Of a stretch of DNA of 9,462 nt, positions 1 through 6,347 are shown piece by piece (the stretch's first letter is position 1; each line of letters starts with the position of its first letter). The stretch is from positions 1 through 9,462 of the forward strand of contig JAICKM010000221.1 of assembly GCA_025927935.1 (NCBI GenBank), read 5' to 3'. The notes beneath the pieces were generated by a model. It had not been told where the DNA came from. It searched no databases and saw only the letters and a list, made by a program, of their open reading frames with translations. This stretch comes from Chloroflexia bacterium (GTDB lineage Bacteria; Chloroflexota; Chloroflexia; QHBQ01; JADMIH01). Both the position numbers and the translations under genes were made by a program.

Positions 1-2
1 AT

Positions 3-197
3 AAGTGTAGCCATTGGATTCCGCTCAACGTCGACCGCTGGCCGGACGATGTTCGGCTGTCGGATATCGAGCACCGATTCATCTGCCAGGCCTGCGGCAA
101 GCGGGGTGCGTGGGCGCAGCGGGCCGGAGGGCAGTGGAAAAGATCCCTTAGCGAGGCAGAAAGACGCGGGGGCCGGCGGACTCCGGCCCCCGCGTGA
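3..197 (+). CDS. C-terminal fragment of a small zinc-ribbon-like protein (partial, cut by left edge)
   Basis: An open frame enters from the left edge and stops with TGA at 195-197. Its conserved-looking core is RWPDDVRLSDIEHRF followed by ICQACGKRGA (about 39-110). The CxxC pair, with a Cys and a His near the left edge (KCSHW), suggests a small zinc-binding fold. From memory, short hypothetical proteins with a 'DRWPDD.RLSDIE.RF.C.ACG.RGAD.RP' core are common in proteobacteria; function is unknown. In those proteins the RGA is usually followed by a short acidic/Pro end. Here it is followed by WAQRAGGQWKR and then a low-complexity Arg/Gly/Pro tail read through a hairpin. That suggests the end is frameshifted or decayed. 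It converges on the leftward cluster ending at 210. The real stop position and whether the gene is intact cannot be judged from this window. Confidence 0.4.
   Translation, partial: KCSHWIPLNVDRWPDDVRLSDIEHRFICQACGKRGAWAQRAGGQWKRSLSEAERRGGRRTPAPA
165..194 (-). terminator. GC-rich terminator hairpin ending the leftward cluster
   Basis: Perfect inverted repeat: CGCGGGGGCCGG at 165-176 pairs with CCGGCCCCCGCG at 183-194, giving a 12-bp stem and a 6-nt loop. It starts 15 nt past the TGA of the DUF3052 gene (210-212). On the minus strand it is followed by TCTTTCTG, a short T-rich stretch as in intrinsic terminators. On the plus strand no T-run follows, so the leftward direction is favoured. It may also serve the rightward fragment that ends at 197. 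Confidence 0.6.
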
Positions 198-209
198 CGC
201 GGGATGTCA

Positions 210-641
210 TCAGCTTTCAGCGGACAGCGCCGCCCGATCCTGAAGCCGGTAGACGAACTTCAGGCCCGACCAATTTTCGTCCACGGCACAGACCTTCACA
301 TCCACCAGTCCGTGCCGCAGGCCCAGCTCGCGGATCCGGTTCTCCGACAGATCCGTGGCGATGCGCGCGGCGCGTTTCGGCCAGGAGATCCACAGCGCAC
401 CCGCCGGGGCCAGAGCCACCTTGAGCCGGGGGAACCAGCCCGCCAAGTCCGCGGACTCGCGGCTAAAGAGTTGGATGAAATCCAACGCGCTCTCCGGCGC
501 GGCGAGTAGCGTCACACCCGCCGGCAGCGGACCGAGCAGCGCCAGGTAGGCCGCGGGCGCGTTGAGCAACAGAACGCGCATCCCAGCCTTGATACCCAGC
601 TTTTTGAGGAGTGGCGTTTTGGAATAGCCGGCCTGGGTCAT
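210..641 (-). CDS. DUF3052 family protein
   Basis: A 143-residue protein that I recognise as DUF3052 from its overall pattern: an N-terminal GYSKTPLLKKLGIKAG, a middle hydrophobic strand LLLNAP, then GALWISWPK (residues 81-89) and the conserved end VDVKVCAVDENWSGLKFV (113-130). The family has no established biochemical function. Its alternating strand/helix pattern resembles a small Rossmann-like fold, which is my inference. The ATG at 641 is chosen because family members begin close to the GYS..PL..KLG motif; an in-frame TTG at 680 would add 13 Pro/Gly-rich residues that look like spacer. No good Shine-Dalgarno is visible before either start. The gene follows the response-regulator stop by 49 nt, and that spacer holds a CGCCCC/GGGGCG palindrome (660-673). 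It is therefore probably the last gene of the KaiC-like/REC transcript. Its stop is followed by the hairpin at 165-194. Confidence 0.85.
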   Translation of the reverse strand: MTQAGYSKTPLLKKLGIKAGMRVLLLNAPAAYLALLGPLPAGVTLLAAPESALDFIQLFSRESADLAGWFPRLKVALAPAGALWISWPKRAARIATDLSENRIRELGLRHGLVDVKVCAVDENWSGLKFVYRLQDRAALSAES

Positions 642-690
642 AGCGGCGGGTAGGGAAAGCGCCCCGTGGGGCGGCCCCAATTAGCGGCTG

Positions 691-1065
691 TCACTTCCGC
701 AGCTCAGATGCGGGCTGCGTCAACCGCATGATAAGGTCCTCGACCACAGAGAGATCGAAGGGTTTGCGCAAGTAGACGGTTATTTCGGGCCGGCCATCGC
801 CAGGCGGGGGGGCGCCGGCACTAATCAGGACGACGGGCAAGTCCGCGAGGGTTGCGTCGGCGCGAAGGGCCGCCAGTAATTCCGTCCCGGTCATTAGCGG
901 CATCATGATGTCGCTAATGATCAGATCGAGCGGTTCCTGCCGGGCGACCGCCAGCGCCAGGCGGCCATTTGTCGCCTGGCGCACTTCGTGACCCGCCTCG
1001 GCCACCACCTCCACCAACAACTCCAACAGGGCGGGGTCGTCGTCCACGACCAGCACTTTAGCCAT
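691..1065 (-). CDS. Single-domain (REC-only) response regulator
   Basis: A 124-residue stand-alone receiver domain of the CheY type. The acidic pocket is D8-D10 in VLVVDDDP, and the phospho-accepting aspartate is D52 in LIISDIMMP. The switch Ser/Thr is S82 in VVLISAG, the aromatic switch position is Y98, and the conserved lysine is K101 in LRKPF. All residues needed for phosphoryl transfer are present. There is no output domain after residue 124, so it probably acts by protein-protein contact or as a phosphorelay intermediate. The start is the ATG at 1065, with TTG at 1068 one codon upstream. The ATG lies inside the end of the KaiC-like gene, in the overlap ATGGCTAA, so translation is probably coupled. 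No histidine kinase is present in the window. The partner kinase must be encoded elsewhere, or the KaiC-like protein is the functional partner. Confidence 0.94.
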   Translation of the reverse strand: MAKVLVVDDDPALLELLVEVVAEAGHEVRQATNGRLALAVARQEPLDLIISDIMMPLMTGTELLAALRADATLADLPVVLISAGAPPPGDGRPEITVYLRKPFDLSVVEDLIMRLTQPASELRK

Positions 1066-2599
1066 CAAGCTGCTCGTCTTCGCCGGCCTGGGGGGCCGTG
1101 TTAAGATCGCGGCCGGTACCGGGCCGGGAAACAGATTGGTTTTGTAACTGGCGGGTAATGCCGGCCAGCATGCCGGGATCCGATTCGCCCCGCTCCCGGA
1201 TCGTTAATCCGGTCGCACTGTCGATGGTATACTGCCGGAGTGTACGATCATGGTCCGAGTCGCGCATCTTGATCACTGCGAGAATCCGGTACAGGGTGGC
1301 CTGGTACGTCACATAGCGCAGGATCAGCAAGTTCTCACAAATCAGGGCCAGCGCAGAGTCCCCTACTTCCAATTCCGCCGTGCCCACAGTGGAGATCTCC
1401 CGCGGCAGCACCGCGGTCATGCCTTGCTGGCGTACATAGGCGTGCAGCGCGGTCACATAGTCGGCCCACCGACGGGTCGAGGCGGTGGCGCGCTCCAGTT
1501 CGTCCACTGAATCGATTACCAGCCGTTGCGTTCCCGTGCGCGCCACTGTCTGCACCACCAGGTTTGCCATCTTATCGGGATCGAGCTCCACCGGTGGTAC
1601 GGTATACACGGTGAGTAGCCCTGAGGCCACATGCCGGTCCAGATCGAATCCAAATACCCGTGCCTTGGCCAACAACTGGGCCTGGCTTTCCTGAAAGCCG
1701 AGGAACAAGCCAGGTTCGCCACGCTCCAAACCGGCGGCCAGGTATTGGAGACTGAGCAGCGTTTTACCCGTGCCGAAACTACCGGCCAGCATCGTCGTCG
1801 AGCCCATAGGCAAGCCTCCCGCCAGCATACTGTCCAGCGCGGGCAAGCCGAAGGACCGGCGAACCGCCTGCGCCGCGGAGGCGAGCGGGGGATCGCTCTG
1901 TCCAATCACAGTCTCCAGGCGCGGATAAACCTCCCAGCCCGCCGTCGTTAACTGGTAACTGTGCAACCCCGGCAGGTGGGCCATCCCGCGCAACTTGCGC
2001 ACTTCCAGGTAACGCCGGTGCTGCACCCCAGCCAATTGATTATAGAGGCCCAGCAGACCGTCCGCCGTGGTGAACGCACCAAAGGATTCAGTATCGTCAA
2101 GAGACCGTTCGACAGTTACGACTATCGTGATGCCTAACAGGTTAAGCTGCGCCGAGAGCTTATACAGAAAGGCGCGGATGTTACGCGCCGACTCGGTCTC
2201 CGTCTCTAGAGCGCGAAAGCCGTCAATAACGATAAGCCCGGCCTCATACTGGCGGGCCTGCTGCACAATCGCCGTCGCCATGGCGTCCAGGCCCTGCTCT
2301 AAAAAAGCCTGCAACGAAAGAATCTGCAGGCTTTCGCCCAGGACTGCCGGGTCAAAGAACTTGAAACCTTCCATATGCGCGATCAATTTTTCGTGCGGCT
2401 CAGAGAGTACGCTGAAGAACAGGGCTTTGCGGCGGGTGGTGGCGGCGGAAGCGACCCAGGCAAAGCATAGTTGTTGGGCCAGGATCGTTTTACCGGTGCC
2501 GGGGGCCCCGGCGATCATGAGCAGCATGCCACGCGAAAGCCCGCCGCCGAGTACGGGATCGAGACCTGGAACATTGGTGGGTATGATTTCCAGCGCCAT
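1058..2599 (-). CDS. KaiC-like double-domain RecA-superfamily ATPase (non-clock type)
   Basis: A 513-residue protein with two tandem KaiC ATPase domains. Domain 1 (about 5-230) has Walker A GAPGTGKT (31-38), Walker B LIVID (122-126) and the KaiC segment LEVRKLRGMAH (198-208). Domain 2 (about 247-470) has Walker A GSFGTGKT (273-280), Walker B LVID (360-363) and the KaiC C-terminal signature KMRDSDHD (444-451). In cyanobacterial KaiC each domain has a catalytic Glu-Glu pair. Here the aligned pairs read S66-E67 and Q303-E304, so the first Glu is missing in both. The autophosphorylation Ser-Thr pair of the clock protein aligns with Ala-Leu (418-419). This makes it a signalling or scaffolding ATPase and not a circadian oscillator; there is no kaiA or kaiB here. 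The tail after 470 is polar and probably disordered. A good Shine-Dalgarno (AGGAG, 2610-2614) precedes the ATG by about 10 nt. The 3' end overlaps the response-regulator gene by 8 nt. Confidence 0.94.
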   Translation of the reverse strand: MALEIIPTNVPGLDPVLGGGLSRGMLLMIAGAPGTGKTILAQQLCFAWVASAATTRRKALFFSVLSEPHEKLIAHMEGFKFFDPAVLGESLQILSLQAFLEQGLDAMATAIVQQARQYEAGLIVIDGFRALETETESARNIRAFLYKLSAQLNLLGITIVVTVERSLDDTESFGAFTTADGLLGLYNQLAGVQHRRYLEVRKLRGMAHLPGLHSYQLTTAGWEVYPRLETVIGQSDPPLASAAQAVRRSFGLPALDSMLAGGLPMGSTTMLAGSFGTGKTLLSLQYLAAGLERGEPGLFLGFQESQAQLLAKARVFGFDLDRHVASGLLTVYTVPPVELDPDKMANLVVQTVARTGTQRLVIDSVDELERATASTRRWADYVTALHAYVRQQGMTAVLPREISTVGTAELEVGDSALALICENLLILRYVTYQATLYRILAVIKMRDSDHDRTLRQYTIDSATGLTIRERGESDPGMLAGITRQLQNQSVSRPGTGRDLNTAPQAGEDEQLDG

Positions 2600-2716
2600 A
2601 ATGAACAGACTCCTGATTCCAGATCAAAGGGGCTAAGTCAAGGGACCCAAGCGGCACCGGTGGAATGGTTAGGGATTTACTACAGCAGGATACAGGCCAT
2701 GCTCAACCGTAAGGGG
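2600..2716 (-). promoter_or_regulatory. Spacer upstream of the KaiC-like gene: ribosome binding site and tentative promoter
   Basis: The 117-nt gap between the beta-propeller stop and the KaiC-like start contains a clear leftward Shine-Dalgarno, AGGAG (complement of 2610-2614). A weak promoter candidate reads TTGAGC (complement of 2701-2706), a 16-nt spacer, then TGTAGT (complement of 2679-2684) preceded by TGC, which resembles an extended -10. No hairpin after the beta-propeller stop is evident, so read-through from that gene is also possible. The ribosome binding site is well supported; the promoter is a guess. Confidence 0.3.
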
Positions 2717-4612
2717 CTACGGCGCCGCCAACCAGCCGTCTACCGTCCAGAACTCCACCACATCGGGGACGAGCAGGGTGGGATCGGTGCCGTCGGGGCG
2801 GAAGGCCCAGAGGCCCGCTGCGCTGGGGGCCGTCACCGGTGGCCCGCCCACTTCGCTCGGCCCGCGGATCGCCAGGATGCGGCTGCCGTCGTGGCTGAGC
2901 GCCGTATTGCGAATCCAGGCGTAGGGGTCCGCCGCGCGGCTCAACAGATGCAGCGCCCCGGCAGGCAAGCCGCCCGCCCCGGCCTGCGCGCCGCCCACCG
3001 GTACGCTGTAGAGGCCCAGGTCGCCGTGCCCATCGGGCGCCAGGTAGAGGCTATAGCGCCCTTTGGCGGCGAAGCCGAGCCAGTCCGCCGCGAGGCCGGA
3101 CGCGGTGCTGAGCCGCACCCCGGCGAATTGCCCACTATCGCCGATCAGGAGACTATCCACGCGCAGGCCCGGCCCCAGCCCCAGATCCGGCCCCGCCGTC
3201 TGCCATGAGGCGACGAGACTACCGGGGCGCTGGGGTGGGGCGGCGGTTCCATCGCGGCCCGCCGGGGGCCGGTTGAGGCTACGCAGGTCACTGACCCGCA
3301 CTACTGGCTGCCCCGGCGCCTGCGCGATATATGGCAGCGCGCCATTCGCCGCAGGCGGCAAAAAGGCTTCCTGGAACGAGAAAGGCGCGCTGCCGGCTTC
3401 CTGGGGATCCACAGCATAGGTGCCGGCGATAAGATAGCGGCGTACCGGATTCGGGCTGCTCGCCAGGCTGCCGTCCGCGCCAGTGAGCGAATAGACTACC
3501 AGCCGATCCACCAGGCGCTGGTCTTGCAGCGTGCGCACCTGGTAGGTCAGGAACTGACCGTCCGGGCTGAAACGGGCACTCCTGATGCTGCCCACTTCGG
3601 TCTGGAGAATGCGGGGTTGGGCGCCGGTGGGGCCGGCCAGCAAGAGAGTCGTGGCTAGCCCGTCGCTGCGCGGGGTGAGCGAGGTGGATGTCAGCAGCAG
3701 GCCGTTGCCGTGCGGATCGGCGGCGAGCACGGGGCCGGGGATGGGGTAGATCTGCTGGGTGGTGAGGTCGTAGTAGCTCCAATGGGTGCCCAGCACCCAC
3801 CAGAAGCCTCGGCCGTCGTCGCGGAAGCGCACCGGGTTGGGGGCCGGATCGGCGATCGGGGCGATGGGTACCTGGTGGACTTCCCCGGTGGTCAGATCGA
3901 GCACGTACAACTCGTGGCGACCGGGCGGCAAGGGATGGAAACGGTAAATCGTGTAGACAGCCCAGCGCCCGTCCGGCGACAGGGCGTGCAAGGAGATATC
4001 CGGACCACCGGGAAACTGCCGGGGGTGCAACCCATCGGCGCCGACCCACCAGAGGCCGGCGTCGATGCCGCGCTCCACGCGATAGACGATGTACCCGGCG
4101 CGGCGCCGCGCGTCGAGCAGTTGCTGCATATCCACGGCCTGGGGATCGAGATCGAGCATGGCGCGCAGGGCCACAGCCACATCCCACCAGTTCCCGGCCT
4201 GTCGTGCGGCCACCGTGGCGGCCTGGTCCGCCTGCAAGCGCGTCTGGAGCAGGGTTAGCTCTTGCAGCCGGCGCGGGGCGTCGGCAATGTTGCCCGCAAT
4301 GTGGTATCCGGCAATGGCCGCCGCCCAGCGATGATCCTGGCGGGCGATCTCGGCCTGGCGGTAGGCATTCCACTGGCGGTCGCGCCCACCCCACCAGGCG
4401 CTGAAAACCGCCAGCGCCACGAGGAGCACGACAATCCCCGCCCCCACCCACGGTTCCCGCCCGGCCAGGAAGCCGCGCCAGCCAGACGGAGCCGCCGCCG
4501 GGCCGGCAGATCCCGCTACGGGCAGCGTGCAGTCCAGCGGTTCTCCGCATTCCAGACAGAACACCGCCCCCGCGCGGTTCACGGCTGCACAGTACGGACA
4601 ACGGAAGGTCAT
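2717..4612 (-). CDS. Zinc-ribbon, membrane-anchored TPR-like/TolB-type beta-propeller protein
   Basis: A 631-residue protein of unknown specific function with a readable architecture. An N-terminal zinc ribbon (C5-x2-C8, C19-x2-C22) is followed by a Pro/Ala/Gly linker and one membrane segment at about 54-73 (VGAGIVVLLVALAVF). Next comes an alpha-helical, TPR-like stretch at about 80-170, with repeated WNAYRQAEIA/WAAAIAGY and WWDVAVALRAMLDLDP patterns. The remainder (about 175-631) is built of blade-like repeats with SPDG-type turns (LSPDGRWAVY at 211, FSPDGQFLTY at 349, LAPDGHGDLGLY at 524, LSHDGSRIL at 572), as in TolB/WD40-like propellers. The ribbon is probably cytoplasmic and the propeller outside the membrane; this topology is inferred. 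The ATG at 4612 is chosen because it places the ribbon at the extreme N-terminus and has GGGGA upstream. The same open frame continues into the antisense of manC, but that part is an artefact of high GC. Similar ribbon-membrane-propeller proteins are frequent in Chloroflexota, from memory. Confidence 0.87.
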   Translation of the reverse strand: MTFRCPYCAAVNRAGAVFCLECGEPLDCTLPVAGSAGPAAAPSGWRGFLAGREPWVGAGIVVLLVALAVFSAWWGGRDRQWNAYRQAEIARQDHRWAAAIAGYHIAGNIADAPRRLQELTLLQTRLQADQAATVAARQAGNWWDVAVALRAMLDLDPQAVDMQQLLDARRRAGYIVYRVERGIDAGLWWVGADGLHPRQFPGGPDISLHALSPDGRWAVYTIYRFHPLPPGRHELYVLDLTTGEVHQVPIAPIADPAPNPVRFRDDGRGFWWVLGTHWSYYDLTTQQIYPIPGPVLAADPHGNGLLLTSTSLTPRSDGLATTLLLAGPTGAQPRILQTEVGSIRSARFSPDGQFLTYQVRTLQDQRLVDRLVVYSLTGADGSLASSPNPVRRYLIAGTYAVDPQEAGSAPFSFQEAFLPPAANGALPYIAQAPGQPVVRVSDLRSLNRPPAGRDGTAAPPQRPGSLVASWQTAGPDLGLGPGLRVDSLLIGDSGQFAGVRLSTASGLAADWLGFAAKGRYSLYLAPDGHGDLGLYSVPVGGAQAGAGGLPAGALHLLSRAADPYAWIRNTALSHDGSRILAIRGPSEVGGPPVTAPSAAGLWAFRPDGTDPTLLVPDVVEFWTVDGWLAAP

Positions 4613-4792
4613 CAGCGCAATCCCCACTATACCCTTGCCGATAATACGCAGCGGCGCCGGTTTCAGTTTTGCCCCAATCAGAAAAGATGACGGAATTTTC
4701 ATACAAGACAACGCATTTAACATGGCGAGATTGACAGGCGATTTAGCGCGATCTGACCTTACCGGCCTGGGTGAGATTCGGGAAGGATCGTG

Positions 4793-4835
4793 TATAATAG
4801 GCGCAACTAGTACTCGCCACCTGCGTTGAAGGGAG
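4793..4835 (+). promoter_or_regulatory. manC promoter -10 and ribosome binding site in the divergent spacer
   Basis: The 231-nt spacer (4613-4843) between two divergent genes holds a consensus -10, TATAAT, at 4793-4798. No convincing -35 lies 15-19 nt upstream (the region reads TGGGTGAGAT). Transcription would begin near 4805, giving a leader of about 38 nt. The Shine-Dalgarno AAGGGAG (4829-4835) sits 8 nt before the manC ATG. For the leftward beta-propeller gene, AT-rich hexamers such as TATTAT (complement of 4641-4646) and TATAGT (complement of 4628-4633) are possible -10 elements, but none has a good -35. Confidence 0.6.
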
Positions 4836-4843
4836 TCCTCGCC

Positions 4844-5941
4844 ATGTACGCCACTATCCTCGCGGGGGGCGGCGGATCGCGCCTCTGGCCGCTCAGCCGT
4901 AACAACACCCCCAAGCAACTCCTCACCCTGGTGTCTCCCCGTTCGATGTTGCAGGAAACGGTGGATCGCCTGACCCCCCTGATGCCCCCGGAGAACATCG
5001 TGATCGTGACCGGGGAGAAACACGCCGATCAAGCTCGCGCCCAGCTCCCGGAGGTGCCGCCCGGAAATATCGTGGTGGAACCCGCGGCGCGAGGCACCGC
5101 ACCCGCCATCGGCCTGGGCCTGCTGCATATCATCCGCCTGGCCGCCGCGCGCGGCGAAACCGATCCGGTGGTCGGCTCTTTCCACGCCGACCATGTGATC
5201 ACCGATGTGCCGGAGTTCCAGGCCGTGGTGCGCGACGCGGCGGTGGTGGCGGAGAGCGGCTGCATCGTCACGCTTGGTATCACACCGGACTACCCGCACA
5301 CCGGGTACGGCTACATCGAACGCGACGGCGAGATGGTCGACAACACGAACCGTCCGGCGTATCGCGTGGCCCGCTTCGTCGAGAAGCCACCGCTCGCGGT
5401 GGCCCAGGAATATCTGACCACCGGGCGCTATAGCTGGAACAGCGGCATGTTTATCTGGAAGCTCTCGACCATTATGAACGAGTTCGAGCGCTATCAGCCG
5501 GAGCTTTCCCGGCGGCTCAGCGAGATCGGCACGGCCATGGACGAGCCGGAGTTTGCCGAGGCCCTGCCCCGCCTCTGGCACGGCATCCGCACCGAGACTA
5601 TCGACGTGGGCATCGCCGAAAAGTCGGATCGCATGGCCGTCATCCCGGCAGACTTCGGCTGGAGCGACGTGGGCGACTGGTCGGCGGTGGCCGATATGCT
5701 GGCCGCCAAGGAGTGCGACGAGGCGCAGAACGCCGTGCGTGGCTTGCACCTGGGCATCCAGACCAGCCACTCGCTGATCTACGAAACGACCGAGGGCAAG
5801 CTGATCGCCACTATCGGTATGAAGGATGTGGTGATCATCGACACGCCCGATGTGCTCCTGGTCTGCGCCCGCGACAGAAACCAGGATGTGAAAAAAGTGG
5901 TGGAGGATCTGCGCGCCCGCGGTGGCTCCCGCTACCTGTAG
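4844..5941 (+). CDS. manC: Mannose-1-phosphate guanylyltransferase (GDP-mannose pyrophosphorylase)
   Basis: A 365-residue cytoplasmic enzyme that converts mannose 1-phosphate and GTP to GDP-mannose and pyrophosphate. GDP-mannose feeds mannosylated glycans, GDP-fucose and related sugars, or mannosylglycerate-type solutes. The nucleotidyltransferase signature LAGGGGSRLWPLSR is at residues 6-19, followed by PKQLL (23-27) for nucleotide binding. Further family landmarks are SFHADHVI (112-119), the FVEKP motif (178-182), WNSGMFIWK (198-206) and the metal/sugar region FGWSDVGDWSAV (271-282). It is the short single-function form: it lacks the C-terminal phosphomannose-isomerase cupin of the roughly 470-residue bifunctional enzymes, so mannose-6-phosphate isomerase must be encoded elsewhere. 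The ATG at 4844 is chosen over an in-frame TTG at 4826 because the catalytic loop then starts at the usual distance and AAGGGAG precedes it by 8 nt. It appears to be transcribed alone, from TATAAT at 4793. Confidence 0.96.
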   Translation: MYATILAGGGGSRLWPLSRNNTPKQLLTLVSPRSMLQETVDRLTPLMPPENIVIVTGEKHADQARAQLPEVPPGNIVVEPAARGTAPAIGLGLLHIIRLAAARGETDPVVGSFHADHVITDVPEFQAVVRDAAVVAESGCIVTLGITPDYPHTGYGYIERDGEMVDNTNRPAYRVARFVEKPPLAVAQEYLTTGRYSWNSGMFIWKLSTIMNEFERYQPELSRRLSEIGTAMDEPEFAEALPRLWHGIRTETIDVGIAEKSDRMAVIPADFGWSDVGDWSAVADMLAAKECDEAQNAVRGLHLGIQTSHSLIYETTEGKLIATIGMKDVVIIDTPDVLLVCARDRNQDVKKVVEDLRARGGSRYL

Positions 5942-5967
5942 TCCCAAGGACCCAGGATTAGCGACGA

Positions 5968-5987
5968 GGGCGGCCCGATGGCCGCCC
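5968..5987 (+). terminator. Hairpin 26 nt after manC
   Basis: GGGCGGCC (5968-5975) and GGCCGCCC (5980-5987) form a perfect 8-bp stem with a CGAT tetraloop. It starts 26 nt after the manC stop. Only a short GCGTTG follows and there is no real U-tract, so it is a likely but not canonical intrinsic terminator. Confidence 0.45.
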
Positions 5988-6031
5988 GCGTTGCGGTCCG
6001 GTCTGGGGGGTTGGCAGGCTAGCCCCGGATG

Positions 6032-6061
6032 GCGCTGTAGGGGCCGGTTTCAAACCGGCCC
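6032..6061 (+). repeat. Palindromic repeat, copy 1
   Basis: A 30-nt unit starting GCGCTGTAGGGGCCGG and continuing TTTCAAACCGGCCC. The core GGGGCCGG pairs with CCGGCCCC around a TTTCAAA centre; the centre itself is palindromic, so the arms extend to 11 bp either side of C6051. It is identical over 30 nt to the unit that begins 41 nt downstream. Repeats of the general form TGTAGGGGC-palindrome are scattered between genes in several bacterial phyla, from memory; function is unknown. Confidence 0.85.
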
Positions 6062-6072
6062 CCGCCTCCATC

Positions 6073-6102
6073 GCGCTGTAGGGGCCGGTTTCAAACCGGC
6101 CC
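6073..6102 (+). repeat. Palindromic repeat, copy 2 (direct)
   Basis: Identical over 30 nt to the unit at 6032-6061 and in the same orientation, separated by an 11-nt spacer. The sequences diverge right after the CCGGCCC arm. A 7-nt word, CTCCATC, lies before this copy (6066-6072) and again at 6124-6130. Confidence 0.85.
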
Positions 6103-6155
6103 GCGGCGGCACCGCAACGATTTCTCCATCCGGCGGCCGGGGAGGTGAGGCAGCC

Positions 6156-6180
6156 GGCGGGTTTGAAGCCCGCCCCTACA
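6156..6180 (-). repeat. Palindromic repeat, copy 3 (inverted, variant stem)
   Basis: Read on the minus strand it begins TGTAGGGGCGGG, then CTTCAAA, then CCCGCC, so it is an inverted and diverged copy of the two units upstream. The stem differs from theirs by a paired change (CCGG/CCGG becomes CGGG/CCCG) that keeps pairing. Its outer end GCCCCTACA (6172-6180) mirrors TGTAGGGGC (6036-6044) of copy 1. The 145-nt block 6036-6180 therefore has inverted 9-nt ends like a miniature element, although no target-site duplication is visible. Outside the repeats, 6181-6293 holds nothing I can identify. Confidence 0.75.
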
Positions 6181-6293
6181 CCGGCCGAGGAGGCCGGCGA
6201 CAGGCCAAATGCCTGGAGCCGTGCAGCGGAGGTGAATGCCGCGTTGCAGATCGGCATCATGGGGCGCCACCGCCTGGGCAGCGAGGGGCAGGA

Positions 6294-6323
6294 CAGTGGG
6301 GCAGCCGGTTGGCTGCCTCACTG
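6294..6323. terminator. Strong hairpin between the convergent manC and ileS genes
   Basis: CAGTGGGGCAGCC (6294-6306) and GGCTGCCTCACTG (6311-6323) form a 13-bp stem with one G-T wobble and a GGTT loop. It lies 24 nt after the ileS stop codon (6348-6350) on the leftward transcript, where the wobble becomes an A-C mismatch. It lies about 350 nt after manC on the rightward one. No U-tract follows on either strand, so it is a plausible shared terminator or transcript-end stabiliser and not a proven one. Confidence 0.5.
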
Positions 6324-6347
6324 GGGGTATACACTGTCACGCGGCGT

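Noticed and set aside
1058..2599. A circadian clock locus, since the ATPase is KaiC-like.
   Set aside because: No kaiA or kaiB is present, the phosphorylated Ser-Thr pair is absent, and KaiC-like proteins of this type occur widely outside cyanobacteria.
3288..4706. A 472-codon minus-strand frame overlapping the beta-propeller gene.
   Set aside because: It is Arg/Pro/Gly/Ala-rich, lacks any motif, and shadows the real coding frame, which has clear SPDG repeats.
4731..4759. A perfect TTGACA at 4731-4736 as the manC -35.
   Set aside because: The hexamer at correct spacing is TGACCT (4754-4759), a poor -10, and the good TATAAT at 4793 is far too distant to pair with it.
4613..5947. An in-frame upstream extension of the beta-propeller gene through the antisense of manC.
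   Set aside because: The extension reads as His/Arg/Gly-rich antisense of manC. The zinc ribbon at 4612 is a natural N-terminus, and the divergent promoter lies in between.
6032..6180. Possible CRISPR array because of the regular palindromic repeats.
   Set aside because: There are only three units, one inverted and diverged, with spacers of 11 and 53 nt and no cas genes. This fits dispersed intergenic palindromes better.
5958..6260. A 100-codon minus-strand frame with repeated GAGFKPA/GAGLKPAPT-like phrases.
   Set aside because: These phrases are translations of the palindromic DNA repeats at 6032-6180 and not protein repeats.
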